DNA of 16,155 bases, taken from positions 1 through 16,155 of the forward strand of contig CAZKOB010000075.1 of the NCBI GenBank assembly GCA_964554265.1, read 5' to 3'. Source of the DNA: RGIG8745 sp964554265. Lineage in GTDB: Bacteria > Bacteroidota > Bacteroidia > Bacteroidales > Bacteroidaceae. A model generated the notes under the pieces. It was not told the origin of the DNA, made no database searches, and was given only the letters and a program-made list of their open reading frames with translations. Made by a program: the position numbers and the translations under genes. Below are positions 1-7,556 of the stretch, piece after piece; positions within the stretch are counted from its first letter, which is position 1, and the number at the start of each line of letters is the position of its first letter.

Positions 1-61
1 AAGCTCCTCCCCTAAGTTAGGGGAGGTGGCGCGAAGCGACGGAGGAGTCTGTGAATACACA
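1..61. repeat. Palindromic interspersed repeat, left edge copy
   Basis: The edge carries a dense palindromic element. Positions 6-15 and 17-26 are perfect reverse complements around G16. CTCCTCC at 4-10 is also the reverse complement of GGAGGAG at 41-47, so two mutually exclusive folds are possible, with a small CGC-GAA-GCG hairpin at 31-39 between them. Positions 26-59 recur exactly, in inverted orientation, at 16099-16132 near the other end of the window. This looks like a REP-like or MITE-like interspersed repeat. Family membership is inferred, since only two copies are visible here. No transposase is present. Confidence 0.75.
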
Positions 62-448
62 AGCAAAAGCAACAGTTTTTTAGAGACATTTCTTCTTTCT
101 TTTTGACACAAACTCCACCCATAGCAAACGGAACTTTATTAACATAATTAAGATTCGTTTGCACCTTCTGGATTGTCGAAATTTTGAGGTTTTATTGATA
201 AGTGATTGATAGTCAACAAAATACTATTTCTGCAAAACAGTGCAACTTTTTGGTACAAGAAACATAGGTTGTGACAAAAATAGAATGTGTTGATAATCAG
301 TGAATTATAAAATTACTTACCAATATTCCTGTTTTTTCGTCGCCAAAACTCATCTTTGTTTTTCGTGACATTGAAAAATCTGATTTTGATTTTTTAAGAA
401 ATCAATTTTGTGCAGCATCAAATTTCAGCCCGAAAACGGTCCTTCTCG
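62..448. other. AT-rich intergenic stretch, no gene recognised
   Basis: No plausible gene was found on either strand. The stretch is clearly more AT-rich than the gene block to the right. It has TTGATAA-type words near 196-215 and 289-300, but I see no organised repeat, tRNA or convincing promoter. A minus-strand frame runs through the edge repeat but has no credible start or family resemblance. Confidence 0.5.
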
Positions 449-535
449 ATTTTGTTCACCTTGAAAATAAATTTTGTTCACCTTGAAAATTTTTTCACAA
501 GGCACTTTAAAACCATTTTCAAGGTGAACGAATTT
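449..535. repeat. Tandem direct repeat plus inverted copy
   Basis: A 20-bp word containing GTTCACCTTGAAAAT occurs twice with a 22-bp period, at 449-468 and 471-490. A reverse-complement copy of its core (ATTTTCAAGGTGAAC) lies at 515-529, followed by a near match. The second direct copy and the inverted copy can form a 15-bp stem with a loop of about 24 nt (491-514). The arrangement could be a binding-site cluster, a miniature element or a recombination site. The sequence does not decide between them. Confidence 0.7.
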
Positions 536-630
536 TATTTCCAGCGTACTCTTTTTTCGGATGAAATACGTATGAATGTGAATAAATGTATCTTTTCGGG
601 GTGAGAATTATATTATTTTTACATCTGGGG

Positions 631-716
631 CTCAAGGCTTGAAAATGGCCTTAGAATCGCACAGATGGAACTTCGGCAAGGTTTGGCCGATTTTACGCGA
701 TTCTGCGAGCCTTGAA
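631..716. other. Nested three-tier stem structure
   Basis: Three pairs of complementary segments nest inside each other: TCAAGGCT (632-639) with AGCCTTGA (708-715), AGAATCGC (653-660) with GCGATTCT (697-704), and TCGGC (673-677) with GCCGA (686-690). Their order allows one long interrupted hairpin of about 85 nt. It could be a structured RNA or a palindromic DNA element. No known RNA family is recognised, and no promoter was identified, so strand is left open. Confidence 0.45.
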
Positions 717-770
717 TTTTAACATTTCAAATTGTCAGGAAAAAACCGTAATTTATGACAAATAGATAGT

Positions 771-920
771 GTGACGGTGGGGGTATCCAAGTTGACTTAT
801 GAGGACGTCAGGGCCTATGAAAAGATATCAGAGAAAGCGCGGAACTCTTCGATGAGAATCTTTTGTGACACGATGATGAAGTCTGGAAAAAATAATGATA
901 AGAGGCAATGGAAAGCATAA
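771..920 (+). CDS. Short unidentified open frame (49 codons)
   Basis: A frame opening after a TGA at 756-758 stays open to a TAA at 918-920. From GTG at 771 it reads VTVGVSKLTYEDVRAYEKIS and continues with charged, protein-like composition to a C-terminal RQWKA. An ATG at 852 is an alternative start. Codon composition is less AT-rich than the DNA to its left. A 9-bp hairpin (920-948) begins exactly at the stop codon, which would suit a gene end converging on ispF. There is no clear ribosome binding site and no family is recognised. It could be a real small protein, the remnant of a larger gene disrupted by the repeats to its left, or chance. Confidence 0.25.
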   Translation: MTVGVSKLTYEDVRAYEKISEKARNSSMRIFCDTMMKSGKNNDKRQWKA

Positions 921-948
921 TAACGTGATTTTGTCGACCTCACGTTAT
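920..948. terminator. Hairpin between converging genes (possible terminator)
   Basis: ATAACGTGA (920-928) pairs perfectly with TCACGTTAT (940-948) around an 11-nt loop that contains the palindrome GTCGAC. It overlaps the stop codon of the short plus-strand frame and lies downstream of ispF on the minus strand. There is no T-tract on either strand, so function as an intrinsic terminator is uncertain. Confidence 0.35.
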
Positions 949-1000
949 GTTACATCCTGAACATTGTAGTATGTCTGATCGCGGTATGGCGGTATTATAT

Positions 1001-1041
1001 CTGTTGCAGTATTTGTTGATGATCAACAGATACTGCAACAG
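1001..1041 (-). terminator. Strong hairpin 22 nt past ispF, likely operon end
   Basis: Positions 1001-1020 and 1022-1041 are reverse complements with one mismatch (position 1013 against 1029), centred on G1021. This gives a near-perfect 20-bp stem. It starts 22 nt after the ispF stop codon on the minus strand, where the ten-gene minus-strand block ends. The sequence after it on that strand is AT-rich (ATATAATA) but has no run of T. It is probably a transcription end or an mRNA-stabilising structure. Confidence 0.5.
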
Positions 1042-1063
1042 GGATATGTCGGCAGAAGCGGAG

Positions 1064-1549
1064 TTATATGGCATTCTTCTCAATCAGTGCAACAGCATAA
1101 GCACTGATTCCTTCTTCTCTGCCTGTGAATCCTAACTTTTCCGTAGTTGTTGCCTTGATGGATATATCATCTGTGTCGATGCCCATAATCTCAGCAAGTA
1201 CAAATTTCATCTCATCCACAAAGGGGGTTATTTTCGGACGTTCGGCACAGAGGGTTGCATCGATGTTGCCGATGCCATACCCTTTGCCGGACAGGAGAGC
1301 GACGGTTTTCTTTAGCAGAATCTTGCTGTCGATATTTTCGTACTCGTCTGCCGTATCCGGAAAATGGTAGCCGATGTCACGCATGTTGGCAGCTCCGAGA
1401 AGGGCATCGCAGATGGCATGTATCAGTACATCTGCATCACTATGGCCGAGCAAGCCTTTCACATGATTGATTTTTGTACCGCCAAGCCACAGTTCTCTGC
1501 CTTCGACGAGGCGGTGCACATCATATCCTAATCCTACTTTTATTTTCAT
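1064..1549 (-). CDS. ispF: 2-C-methyl-D-erythritol 2,4-cyclodiphosphate synthase
   Basis: IspF converts CDP-ME 2-phosphate to ME-2,4-cyclodiphosphate with release of CMP, the fifth step of the MEP isoprenoid pathway in the cytosol. The protein is 161 aa, the usual length. The zinc-ligand signature is visible: Asp10 and His12 in GYDVH, and His44 in the HSDADVLIHAICDALLGA region. The C-terminal IKATTTEKLGFTGREEGI block is also characteristic. The start at MKIKVGLGYDVH matches the family N-terminus. It is the last gene of the minus-strand block, 158 nt after porV, with a 17-bp inverted repeat in its leader and a strong hairpin after its stop. The same block also encodes Dxr, an earlier enzyme of the pathway. 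Confidence 0.98.
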   Translation of the reverse strand: MKIKVGLGYDVHRLVEGRELWLGGTKINHVKGLLGHSDADVLIHAICDALLGAANMRDIGYHFPDTADEYENIDSKILLKKTVALLSGKGYGIGNIDATLCAERPKITPFVDEMKFVLAEIMGIDTDDISIKATTTEKLGFTGREEGISAYAVALIEKNAI

Positions 1550-1613
1550 GGTTGAAAGTTCTTATAAGTGAGATTTAAAACAAGAGATTACATGTATGTT
1601 TGGATTTGTATAT

Positions 1614-1694
1614 ATATGAGGTTATAAGGAAAGTATTGTCCGGGAGCATGACAAGAGACCCGGTGCAAAATGAATGGTCCTTATAACCTCATAT
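1614..1694. repeat. 81-nt inverted repeat between porV and ispF
   Basis: A 17-bp arm at 1614-1630 has a perfect reverse complement at 1678-1694. Inside, CCGGG (1640-1644) pairs with CCCGG (1659-1663), so the whole 81 nt can fold as one hairpin with an internal loop. It lies 14 nt after the porV stop codon and about 65 nt before the ispF start on the minus strand. No T-tract follows it. It could be an mRNA-processing or stabilising hairpin separating porV from ispF expression, an attenuator, or a miniature palindromic element. Confidence 0.7.
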
Positions 1695-1707
1695 TTTAGC
1701 AATGAAT

Positions 1708-2898
1708 TTATCTTCTGCGTTTGCCGAGAAGGTCCTGAATACCGTCCATGTCGAACGTTAGAGAGAAGCGCAACGTCTGGTCGAGCGGATTGGTTTGCGC
1801 TGTAGAAATGACATAACCTGCATCAATGGAGAACACGTTCATCTTGAATCCGGCTCCAAGAGTGAAGTATTTGCGGTTACCCTTGTTCGGATGTTCATAA
1901 TGGTATCCGCCTCGTATGAAGAATTGGTTGTTGTAGGAATATTCCAATCCGGCGCTCCATTGGATTTCCTGCAGCTCTTCCTTGAATCCTCCGGGAGCAT
2001 CATTGAACGACTTGAAAATTCCTGAAATAGGGGATATGTTGTAATATCCTTCGCCTTCCAGCCAATTACGGTAGCCGTCATAGTCTTCATCTCCAACACC
2101 GGGATTTGCTTCCTTATACTGTTCGTATGTCGGACGTGTAGGGATAAGGAACTTGTTGACATCGGCGGAGATGCTCAGTGTGTTGTACTCATCGAGGGGA
2201 ATCATGAGCGATGCACCGAGACGAAGGTTTGTAGGAATAAATTCACTGGTATTGCCTTCATCGTATGAAATTTTGCTGCCGATATTGCTGATATTGAGTC
2301 CCCATCCGAGTTGGCATTCACGGTTGCCGAGCATGAGATAGCCATTGTGGTATAATGCGATGTCGGCGGCAAAAGCAGAGCCGGGAGTGGTCTCATCGTC
2401 TTGTTTGTATGCCAAATCGGAATAAATATAGCGCAAGGCAACGGCTGCCGAGAAGTTCTCGCTCAGCATTCGTGAGTAGGCTATGTCGAAAGACATTTCA
2501 TATGGTTTGATGGTCATGTCGCCACCTGCAATTACCTCACCGAGAGAAAAATATCGGAGCGATGCGCTGAGAGCGTCGTAATCGCCTATACGGTAATAGC
2601 CGGTAAGGTTGGCAAGGTCGATGTCGTTGACAAGCTGGCGCAACCACGGAGTGTAGTTCAATGACAGTCCTGCACGGCTGATGCAGAATGGGTATTTCGC
2701 GGGATTCCAGTATTGTGAGTTCACGTCAGGATCTGTGGCTGCACCCACGTCGCCCAAACCTCCGCTTCTTGCATCTGGAGCGATGGCAAGTGATGTAACA
2801 CCGTAGTAGATTGGATTGAGCTGGTTCTTGATGTCTTGTGCTTTTGTCGTTGTAATACACGACAGTATTAAAAGCATGGCTATTGATAATCGTTTCAT
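1708..2898 (-). CDS. porV: T9SS outer-membrane protein PorV (LptO)
   Basis: PorV is the outer-membrane beta-barrel shuttle of the type IX secretion system. It receives folded cargo at the SprA translocon and takes it to the PorU sortase. The 396-aa protein begins with a signal peptide (MKRLSIAMLLILSCITTTKA, cleavage near residue 20). It then has the typical PorV opening, SLAIAPDARSGGLGDVGAAT followed by YWNPAKYPF, and alternating aromatic strands to a final LRFSLTFDM strand and a short basic tail. It follows porU after 80 nt, the gene pair also seen in Porphyromonas gingivalis. A perfect 12-bp palindrome (TTATTATAATAA, 2911-2922) lies just upstream of the start, of unknown significance. The family is FadL-like, so PorV rather than a paralogue such as PorP/SprF is supported mainly by the opening motif and by porU next door. 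Confidence 0.93.
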   Translation of the reverse strand: MKRLSIAMLLILSCITTTKAQDIKNQLNPIYYGVTSLAIAPDARSGGLGDVGAATDPDVNSQYWNPAKYPFCISRAGLSLNYTPWLRQLVNDIDLANLTGYYRIGDYDALSASLRYFSLGEVIAGGDMTIKPYEMSFDIAYSRMLSENFSAAVALRYIYSDLAYKQDDETTPGSAFAADIALYHNGYLMLGNRECQLGWGLNISNIGSKISYDEGNTSEFIPTNLRLGASLMIPLDEYNTLSISADVNKFLIPTRPTYEQYKEANPGVGDEDYDGYRNWLEGEGYYNISPISGIFKSFNDAPGGFKEELQEIQWSAGLEYSYNNQFFIRGGYHYEHPNKGNRKYFTLGAGFKMNVFSIDAGYVISTAQTNPLDQTLRFSLTFDMDGIQDLLGKRRR

Positions 2899-2978
2899 TG
2901 TATGTATTCTTTATTATAATAAACTTGTTTTACGGCGATATTATTGTGTATGGAAGAGATTATTCGGCAGTGGATGTC

Positions 2979-5900
2979 CTATTTCCCTAAAACGAGAAAC
3001 TTTACGGCTTTGCTTGCTTCTCCTCCGTCTGTAGTTGATATGGTGGCTTTGCAGATGTATATACCCGGTTGCAGATTGTTGTCAGAAGTGGTAAGGTCCC
3101 ATGTATAGGTGTATTGGTTGGTCTGACTGGTTTCTGTTTCATTTGTTTCCCATATTTTACGACCTGAAATGTCGTATATACTGATGTTTATGCCTAATTC
3201 AGACTGTGGATGGTCGTTGACTATTGTGAACACGGCATAGTTGTATACAGGGCTTATACATAAAAGCTCAAAGATGGTCGGGGCAATGCCTTTGACAACT
3301 TCAAACTCTATTTCCTGGCTTGATGGGTTGTTCAATATGTCGAAAGCACGAAGTTGCAGCTTGTGCTTGCCGGCAGAAAGTGCCGGCAGGCTGAAACTTA
3401 TGGAGCCTTGAGTGTAATCGCCGATGTATGGGGTAAAATAACTGTTCAGAGAGTATGTCAGAGATTCACTGTTGTCTATTATTGCAGTTATATCGTGCCC
3501 GATACCGTTTCCTGTAGTGTTAATACCGTCACTGTCGCTGAGATAGGCAATAAGCAATGGAGATTCGTTGACCTTGTCACCCGACTGGAAGTTTTCGGTA
3601 TTGAGGAAGAGGGTTATCTCCGGTCCGTCTGTATTGTTGGATATGTCTGAAGAAGTACCTCCTACAATAAAGTTGTCGAATTGGCCCTGTGCTTCAATGT
3701 CCTTACTGTTGTTTGCGGCATAAAGGCTTATCATGCCGGCTTCATTGCTGTAATTGATGTCAAGCGGAACAGGGAACAAAAGCTTGAATCTGCCATTTCT
3801 GACGGAGTCGCTCCCTACGTATAGAGTACGTATGTGCTCAAAATAGGAATAAGGACTGGCATTGTAGCTCTCCTCTTCCTGATCGTTTTGTGCATTGTAT
3901 TTACATTGAACTTTTTCAATGTTGTCGTAAACAGTAGGTGAGACAATACCGTTGAAGTTTTCTGCAATATTGCCGTCTTCATCGGTGATATATCCTTCAA
4001 TGCTCACAATCCCTCCGGCATTGATGCTTTCTGGGGTGTCGGTATCAGCGTTTTTCTCGTTGAATTTGTCTATTTTGACTTTGTAACTTGGAGTGGCGAG
4101 AGTTATAGCCGGATCACCGAGAAGCACGAACAGCGTCTTGTTTATAGCGGTTGAGACGGCTGTGTTTTTTGCCATCTGTACAGCTTCTCCGATGGTATAC
4201 CGTTTGCCATCAGCCTTTTTGCCAAGCACATACTGCATAAACTTCTGATTGAAATTTCTGTTGGAAGATGAGTATGTGGTACGTGTGGTTGTAACCATAC
4301 CCATTGCTGCACCCTTGTTGTTCAGTAATGCTGTGACACCGATGTTTTCTTCGTTCATGTCGAAAGGCGAAACATCACAAGCCGCTGTTATCCATAACGG
4401 AAGCTTGGGAGAAGTCCATTCTGCGAAATCTGAGCGTTTGAGTACTTGCTCGTGCGACAGACAGTAGGCGGCTCCATGTCCGGTATAGTTCATAATCAGG
4501 GCACCATCCTGCATTTGCTTGTTTATGTCTGCATAGGCATCGGGATAGGAATGTCCGGTAGCAGTGCTGACACGCGTATAGGCATCCCAGTAAATGCGGC
4601 GGTAGTTGTATTCGGGATACAGGGAAACAGTGGATGAACGCATGTCATCTGCATCTTTCATGTGTGTGTTGCCGTTTCCGTCATCAGCAAGGATGCAGAT
4701 CGTGTTCTTCCATGCTCCGGTTTCTTCATTGTTGATATAACGTATAAGTTTGTCGACAACTTGTTTGGCTTCACTGACAGTGGTGACGGGTATTCTGCCG
4801 ACTCCTATGTCTGATTTCTCGTTAATGACAGATTTGCCTTCTCCGTCATCGAGAAGGGCAAAATATTCTTCACATACGTAGCTGTTAAGTGTAGACAAAG
4901 AACTGTCAGACTCGTAACATAGCAGGTGGTCATCTTGTGAGCGGTGGCTCATGCCGGATGTCACGAAGCGGTTATCCCACACTCCGTTGCCGAACAAAAG
5001 AAGATTTTTGGGTGCATCTTCATCCGTTTCCGCCTTGTCATACAGCATTTTCATGAATCGGCGGTATGCTGTGGCATCAGGTGTTCCGGATGAAAATTCA
5101 TTATAAACTTTATCTGCGGTGGTTACATAGCATCTCATTCCTTCCTTTGCGGTGTGGGCATCGGCAAGACGCTGCGCCTGTGCGACAAAAGCACCGTTTG
5201 CCGGTGTTATTATCACAAAGTCAATGCCTGACAGAGAATGCAGATCCTGATTGGATATTTGACCTACAATTTCAGGGGATGGATAAGTTTTATCGGTATT
5301 GACAGCCACGAACTCATCTTTGTTCCATAGGCTTGAAGTGGCAGTCGCTGAATAGATTCCATTGGCGAATGAACCTGCTATTTCGCAAGTCGTTTCCGGT
5401 GAGGATACTCTCCAGACACGAGTGGAAGCAGTGGCACCGCTGATTTTGTAGTTGAATGTACCGGAAGAGGACGGGCGGAAAGCAAGGTAGTTTCTATCGG
5501 CCATTTCCAACTTGCGGAGGTAGCTGGCACGTATGTAGTCGAGATGTCCGCTTGTTCCGGAATTGCGTGTGTGCGTCAATATCAGTGTGTTGCTTTCCGA
5601 TGCGCTGTTCCAGTCCATTTTTTTTGAGTTCAGGTTTCCGTAATAGTAATCTGCAAGTTTTTTGAAAGCGAGTGTTCCTAAAACGGTCTCACCCTGACTG
5701 ACGCTGAGTCGGGATGTTGTAGTACCTGCCGCTGCGAACTGTACGTCAAGAACGGCATTTTCAGATGCTATTCCGGGCAACTCCAGTTTGTAGCTCTTTT
5801 TGTTCCCGTTGGCATAGTCGTATTCTTCAAAGAACATGCGTCCGGAATTAAGAAAGCTGTATTCGTCGGATTCTATGACAGCATAGTCATAGAATGTTTC

Positions 5901-6755
5901 CACATCGGTAGAAGCGGAAGCGGACTCTTCAACCGGAAATTCCGTTGCGGTATTGTCTTGACTTTCTGTGATAAAATAATATATATAATGAGAGTAGGGA
6001 TTGTTGAAATGAGTAAATTCCGATGCACGCAGAGGTCTCGTCCATTTTGTTGGACCACAAGAATAGAAAAGTACAGAGCCGTTGTCTTTGCGCCACAAAG
6101 GAATCTCTGTCAGGTCATCTGCAATATCTTCTATATTTGATTCGGGAAGTACCGGAAGGTTATAGCCGTAGAGACGGACTTTCGATGCTACAGAGAATCC
6201 CATGCTCGACAATTTGGACTTGGTGAGTTCGTATACTCCTGCATCGTTTACTCTGATTTTCACCCAATGTCCTGATGCGAGCAATGAATGTGCGGTATAT
6301 CTTGAATTGTCGTCTTGAGTGGTTTCAGACAAGGTTTGTGTTGTGATGGTTGCCTGTGTCTTGCGCACACTGAGTTTGGATGTTTTGTTCAGTGTAGGTT
6401 TGAAAGATGTCAGTTTAATGACCTTTCCTTCTCTTAGGGCGAAAGGAAATACCTCAACATTCAGCACTCCTTTCTTGCGATCTATTCCGATGCGAGACGA
6501 AGTGGCAAAGTCTTTACTGAGTTTGCTCCGATCTATATTATAGCGTTTGATTTCTTCTTTGGTGGCAGGAGATGTTTCTTGATATTCCATCGTGAAGGCA
6601 TAATCAAACAGTCTGAAATCTCTTCCTAAGTCGAACATCCCAGAATAGCGTGGTACGATGGTATCAGTCTGTGACCAGTCTATATCGACGAATTGTGCGC
6701 GAGAGACAAGTACAGATATTAATAATGAGATAAATACATATAGTCTTTTGTTCAT
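2979..6755 (-). CDS. porU: T9SS sortase PorU (peptidase family C25)
   Basis: PorU is the gingipain-like cysteine protease that removes the C-terminal signal of T9SS cargo at the cell surface and helps attach the cargo to A-LPS. Numbering from the chosen start, the 1258-aa protein has a signal peptide (MNKRLYVFISLLISVLVSRA), a long beta-rich N-terminal region, and a C25 domain at about residues 503-880. The catalytic His is His760 in MNYTGHGA and the catalytic Cys is Cys793 in ITAACDVSPFD. Their 33-residue spacing suits the gingipain fold. The last ~95 residues form a sorting-type domain (ISIYDISGRKIWE, then LQPGIYICKAT), as expected because PorU keeps its own C-terminal domain. The frame opens upstream at 6839, but those 28 residues precede the signal peptide, so ATG 6755 (or 6761) is preferred. 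It sits between the hydrolase-family gene and porV. Confidence 0.95.
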   Translation of the reverse strand: MNKRLYVFISLLISVLVSRAQFVDIDWSQTDTIVPRYSGMFDLGRDFRLFDYAFTMEYQETSPATKEEIKRYNIDRSKLSKDFATSSRIGIDRKKGVLNVEVFPFALREGKVIKLTSFKPTLNKTSKLSVRKTQATITTQTLSETTQDDNSRYTAHSLLASGHWVKIRVNDAGVYELTKSKLSSMGFSVASKVRLYGYNLPVLPESNIEDIADDLTEIPLWRKDNGSVLFYSCGPTKWTRPLRASEFTHFNNPYSHYIYYFITESQDNTATEFPVEESASASTDVETFYDYAVIESDEYSFLNSGRMFFEEYDYANGNKKSYKLELPGIASENAVLDVQFAAAGTTTSRLSVSQGETVLGTLAFKKLADYYYGNLNSKKMDWNSASESNTLILTHTRNSGTSGHLDYIRASYLRKLEMADRNYLAFRPSSSGTFNYKISGATASTRVWRVSSPETTCEIAGSFANGIYSATATSSLWNKDEFVAVNTDKTYPSPEIVGQISNQDLHSLSGIDFVIITPANGAFVAQAQRLADAHTAKEGMRCYVTTADKVYNEFSSGTPDATAYRRFMKMLYDKAETDEDAPKNLLLFGNGVWDNRFVTSGMSHRSQDDHLLCYESDSSLSTLNSYVCEEYFALLDDGEGKSVINEKSDIGVGRIPVTTVSEAKQVVDKLIRYINNEETGAWKNTICILADDGNGNTHMKDADDMRSSTVSLYPEYNYRRIYWDAYTRVSTATGHSYPDAYADINKQMQDGALIMNYTGHGAAYCLSHEQVLKRSDFAEWTSPKLPLWITAACDVSPFDMNEENIGVTALLNNKGAAMGMVTTTRTTYSSSNRNFNQKFMQYVLGKKADGKRYTIGEAVQMAKNTAVSTAINKTLFVLLGDPAITLATPSYKVKIDKFNEKNADTDTPESINAGGIVSIEGYITDEDGNIAENFNGIVSPTVYDNIEKVQCKYNAQNDQEEESYNASPYSYFEHIRTLYVGSDSVRNGRFKLLFPVPLDINYSNEAGMISLYAANNSKDIEAQGQFDNFIVGGTSSDISNNTDGPEITLFLNTENFQSGDKVNESPLLIAYLSDSDGINTTGNGIGHDITAIIDNSESLTYSLNSYFTPYIGDYTQGSISFSLPALSAGKHKLQLRAFDILNNPSSQEIEFEVVKGIAPTIFELLCISPVYNYAVFTIVNDHPQSELGINISIYDISGRKIWETNETETSQTNQYTYTWDLTTSDNNLQPGIYICKATISTTDGGEASKAVKFLVLGK

Positions 6756-6848
6756 AAACATGCTTCTTTGTATTGGTTTTATGGGGTGATAGGAAGACAT
6801 AATGGAGTGATGGAAGAGACTATATGTTGATGTTTTCATTGTTCTCTT

Positions 6849-7463
6849 CTATTTGATTTTTGTTTCCAGTAGTTTTCGGTCTTCTATATACCCTTCTAAA
6901 AACTGTCCTTCTTTTATTTGCCCTATTCCGGCTGGTGTGCCGGTGAAAATCAGGTCCCCTGTCTTGAGGGTAAAGAAACGGCTGACGTATGAAATGATTC
7001 TGTCGATGGAGAAAATCATATCTCCTGTCCATCCTTCCTGTACCGTCTGTTTGTCTATTTGCAAACTGAATTTCAGGTCGTTCACATTACCGAACTCTGA
7101 TTTGTTGACGAAGTCTCCGACTATAGCAGAGCTATCGAATCCTTTGCATATATCCCACGGAAGTCCTCTTGTGCGCAGTTGTTGTTGCAGGTCACGCGCT
7201 GTGACATCGATACCTACTGTGATTTCATCGTAATATCTATAGGCAAATCGTTCTGCGATATTCTTACCGAGGCGATTGATTCTGACAACGATTTCTGTTT
7301 CATAATCGAACCTTTCAGCAAAATCCGGCACAAAGAACGGTTTTCCTTCACGCAACAGTGCTGATTCCGGTTTTGAGAACACAACTGGGTCCTGATATAA
7401 AAACGTGTTGTCTAACTCTTTATTGTGTGCGGCATAGTTCATGCCTACTGCCAGTATCTTCAT
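6849..7463 (-). CDS. Fumarylacetoacetate hydrolase-family protein
   Basis: This is a 204-aa single-domain member of the FAH superfamily, the size of the FAHD1/YcgM group. That group acts on acylpyruvates or decarboxylates oxaloacetate in the cytosol, using Mg2+ or Mn2+. The metal ligands are visible as Glu55 and Glu57 (DYETEIVVRI) and Asp86 (VGIDVTARDLQ). GLPWDICKGFDSSAIVGDF and GDLIFTGTPAGIG are standard family blocks. The start MKILAVGMNYAAHNKE matches the usual N-terminus. It lies 93 nt after rseP and 93 nt before the chosen porU start. No catabolic neighbours indicate a substrate, so an oxaloacetate-decarboxylase or general metabolite-repair role is only a guess. Confidence 0.9.
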   Translation of the reverse strand: MKILAVGMNYAAHNKELDNTFLYQDPVVFSKPESALLREGKPFFVPDFAERFDYETEIVVRINRLGKNIAERFAYRYYDEITVGIDVTARDLQQQLRTRGLPWDICKGFDSSAIVGDFVNKSEFGNVNDLKFSLQIDKQTVQEGWTGDMIFSIDRIISYVSRFFTLKTGDLIFTGTPAGIGQIKEGQFLEGYIEDRKLLETKIK

Positions 7464-7491
7464 TTTAAGTCTTTTTATTAAGTGAAACGGC

Positions 7492-7521
7492 AGATTTACA
7501 GTCTGTAAAGATTGTAAATCT
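7492..7521. promoter_or_regulatory. Triple TTTACA/TGTAAA palindrome upstream of FAH gene
   Basis: AGATTTACA (7492-7500) pairs with TGTAAATCT (7513-7521). A second TGTAAA at 7504-7509 pairs equally with TTTACA at 7495-7500. The nested, overlapping half-sites lie 29 nt upstream of the hydrolase gene start on the minus strand. They could be an operator for that gene, a small hairpin after rseP, or chance in AT-rich DNA. No regulator gene is nearby. Confidence 0.35.
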
Positions 7522-7556
7522 ACCTTTGGAAAATGAAAGAGTCTGATTTTGCAAGG

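Noticed and set aside
7..187. Minus-strand open frame running from AT-rich DNA through the left edge repeat
   Set aside because: It has no start with context, and its tail is simply the translated repeat. It looks like a spurious read-through frame.
449..535. Possible CRISPR array
   Set aside because: The two direct copies are only 2 bp apart with no spacers, and there are no cas genes.
410..604. 64-codon plus-strand frame across the GTTCACC repeats
   Set aside because: It is AT-rich and built largely from the direct and inverted repeats. Its repeated FVHLENFF-like residues are a by-product of the DNA repeat, and there is no family resemblance.
1595..1602. Plus-strand TATGTTTG matching a -7 box, antisense to porV
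   Set aside because: It has no -33 element, no plus-strand gene follows it, and the match is short enough to be chance in AT-rich DNA.
6756..6839. Longer N-terminus for PorU
   Set aside because: It would place 28 residues before a clean signal peptide, so the internal ATG at 6755 (or 6761) is the sensible start.
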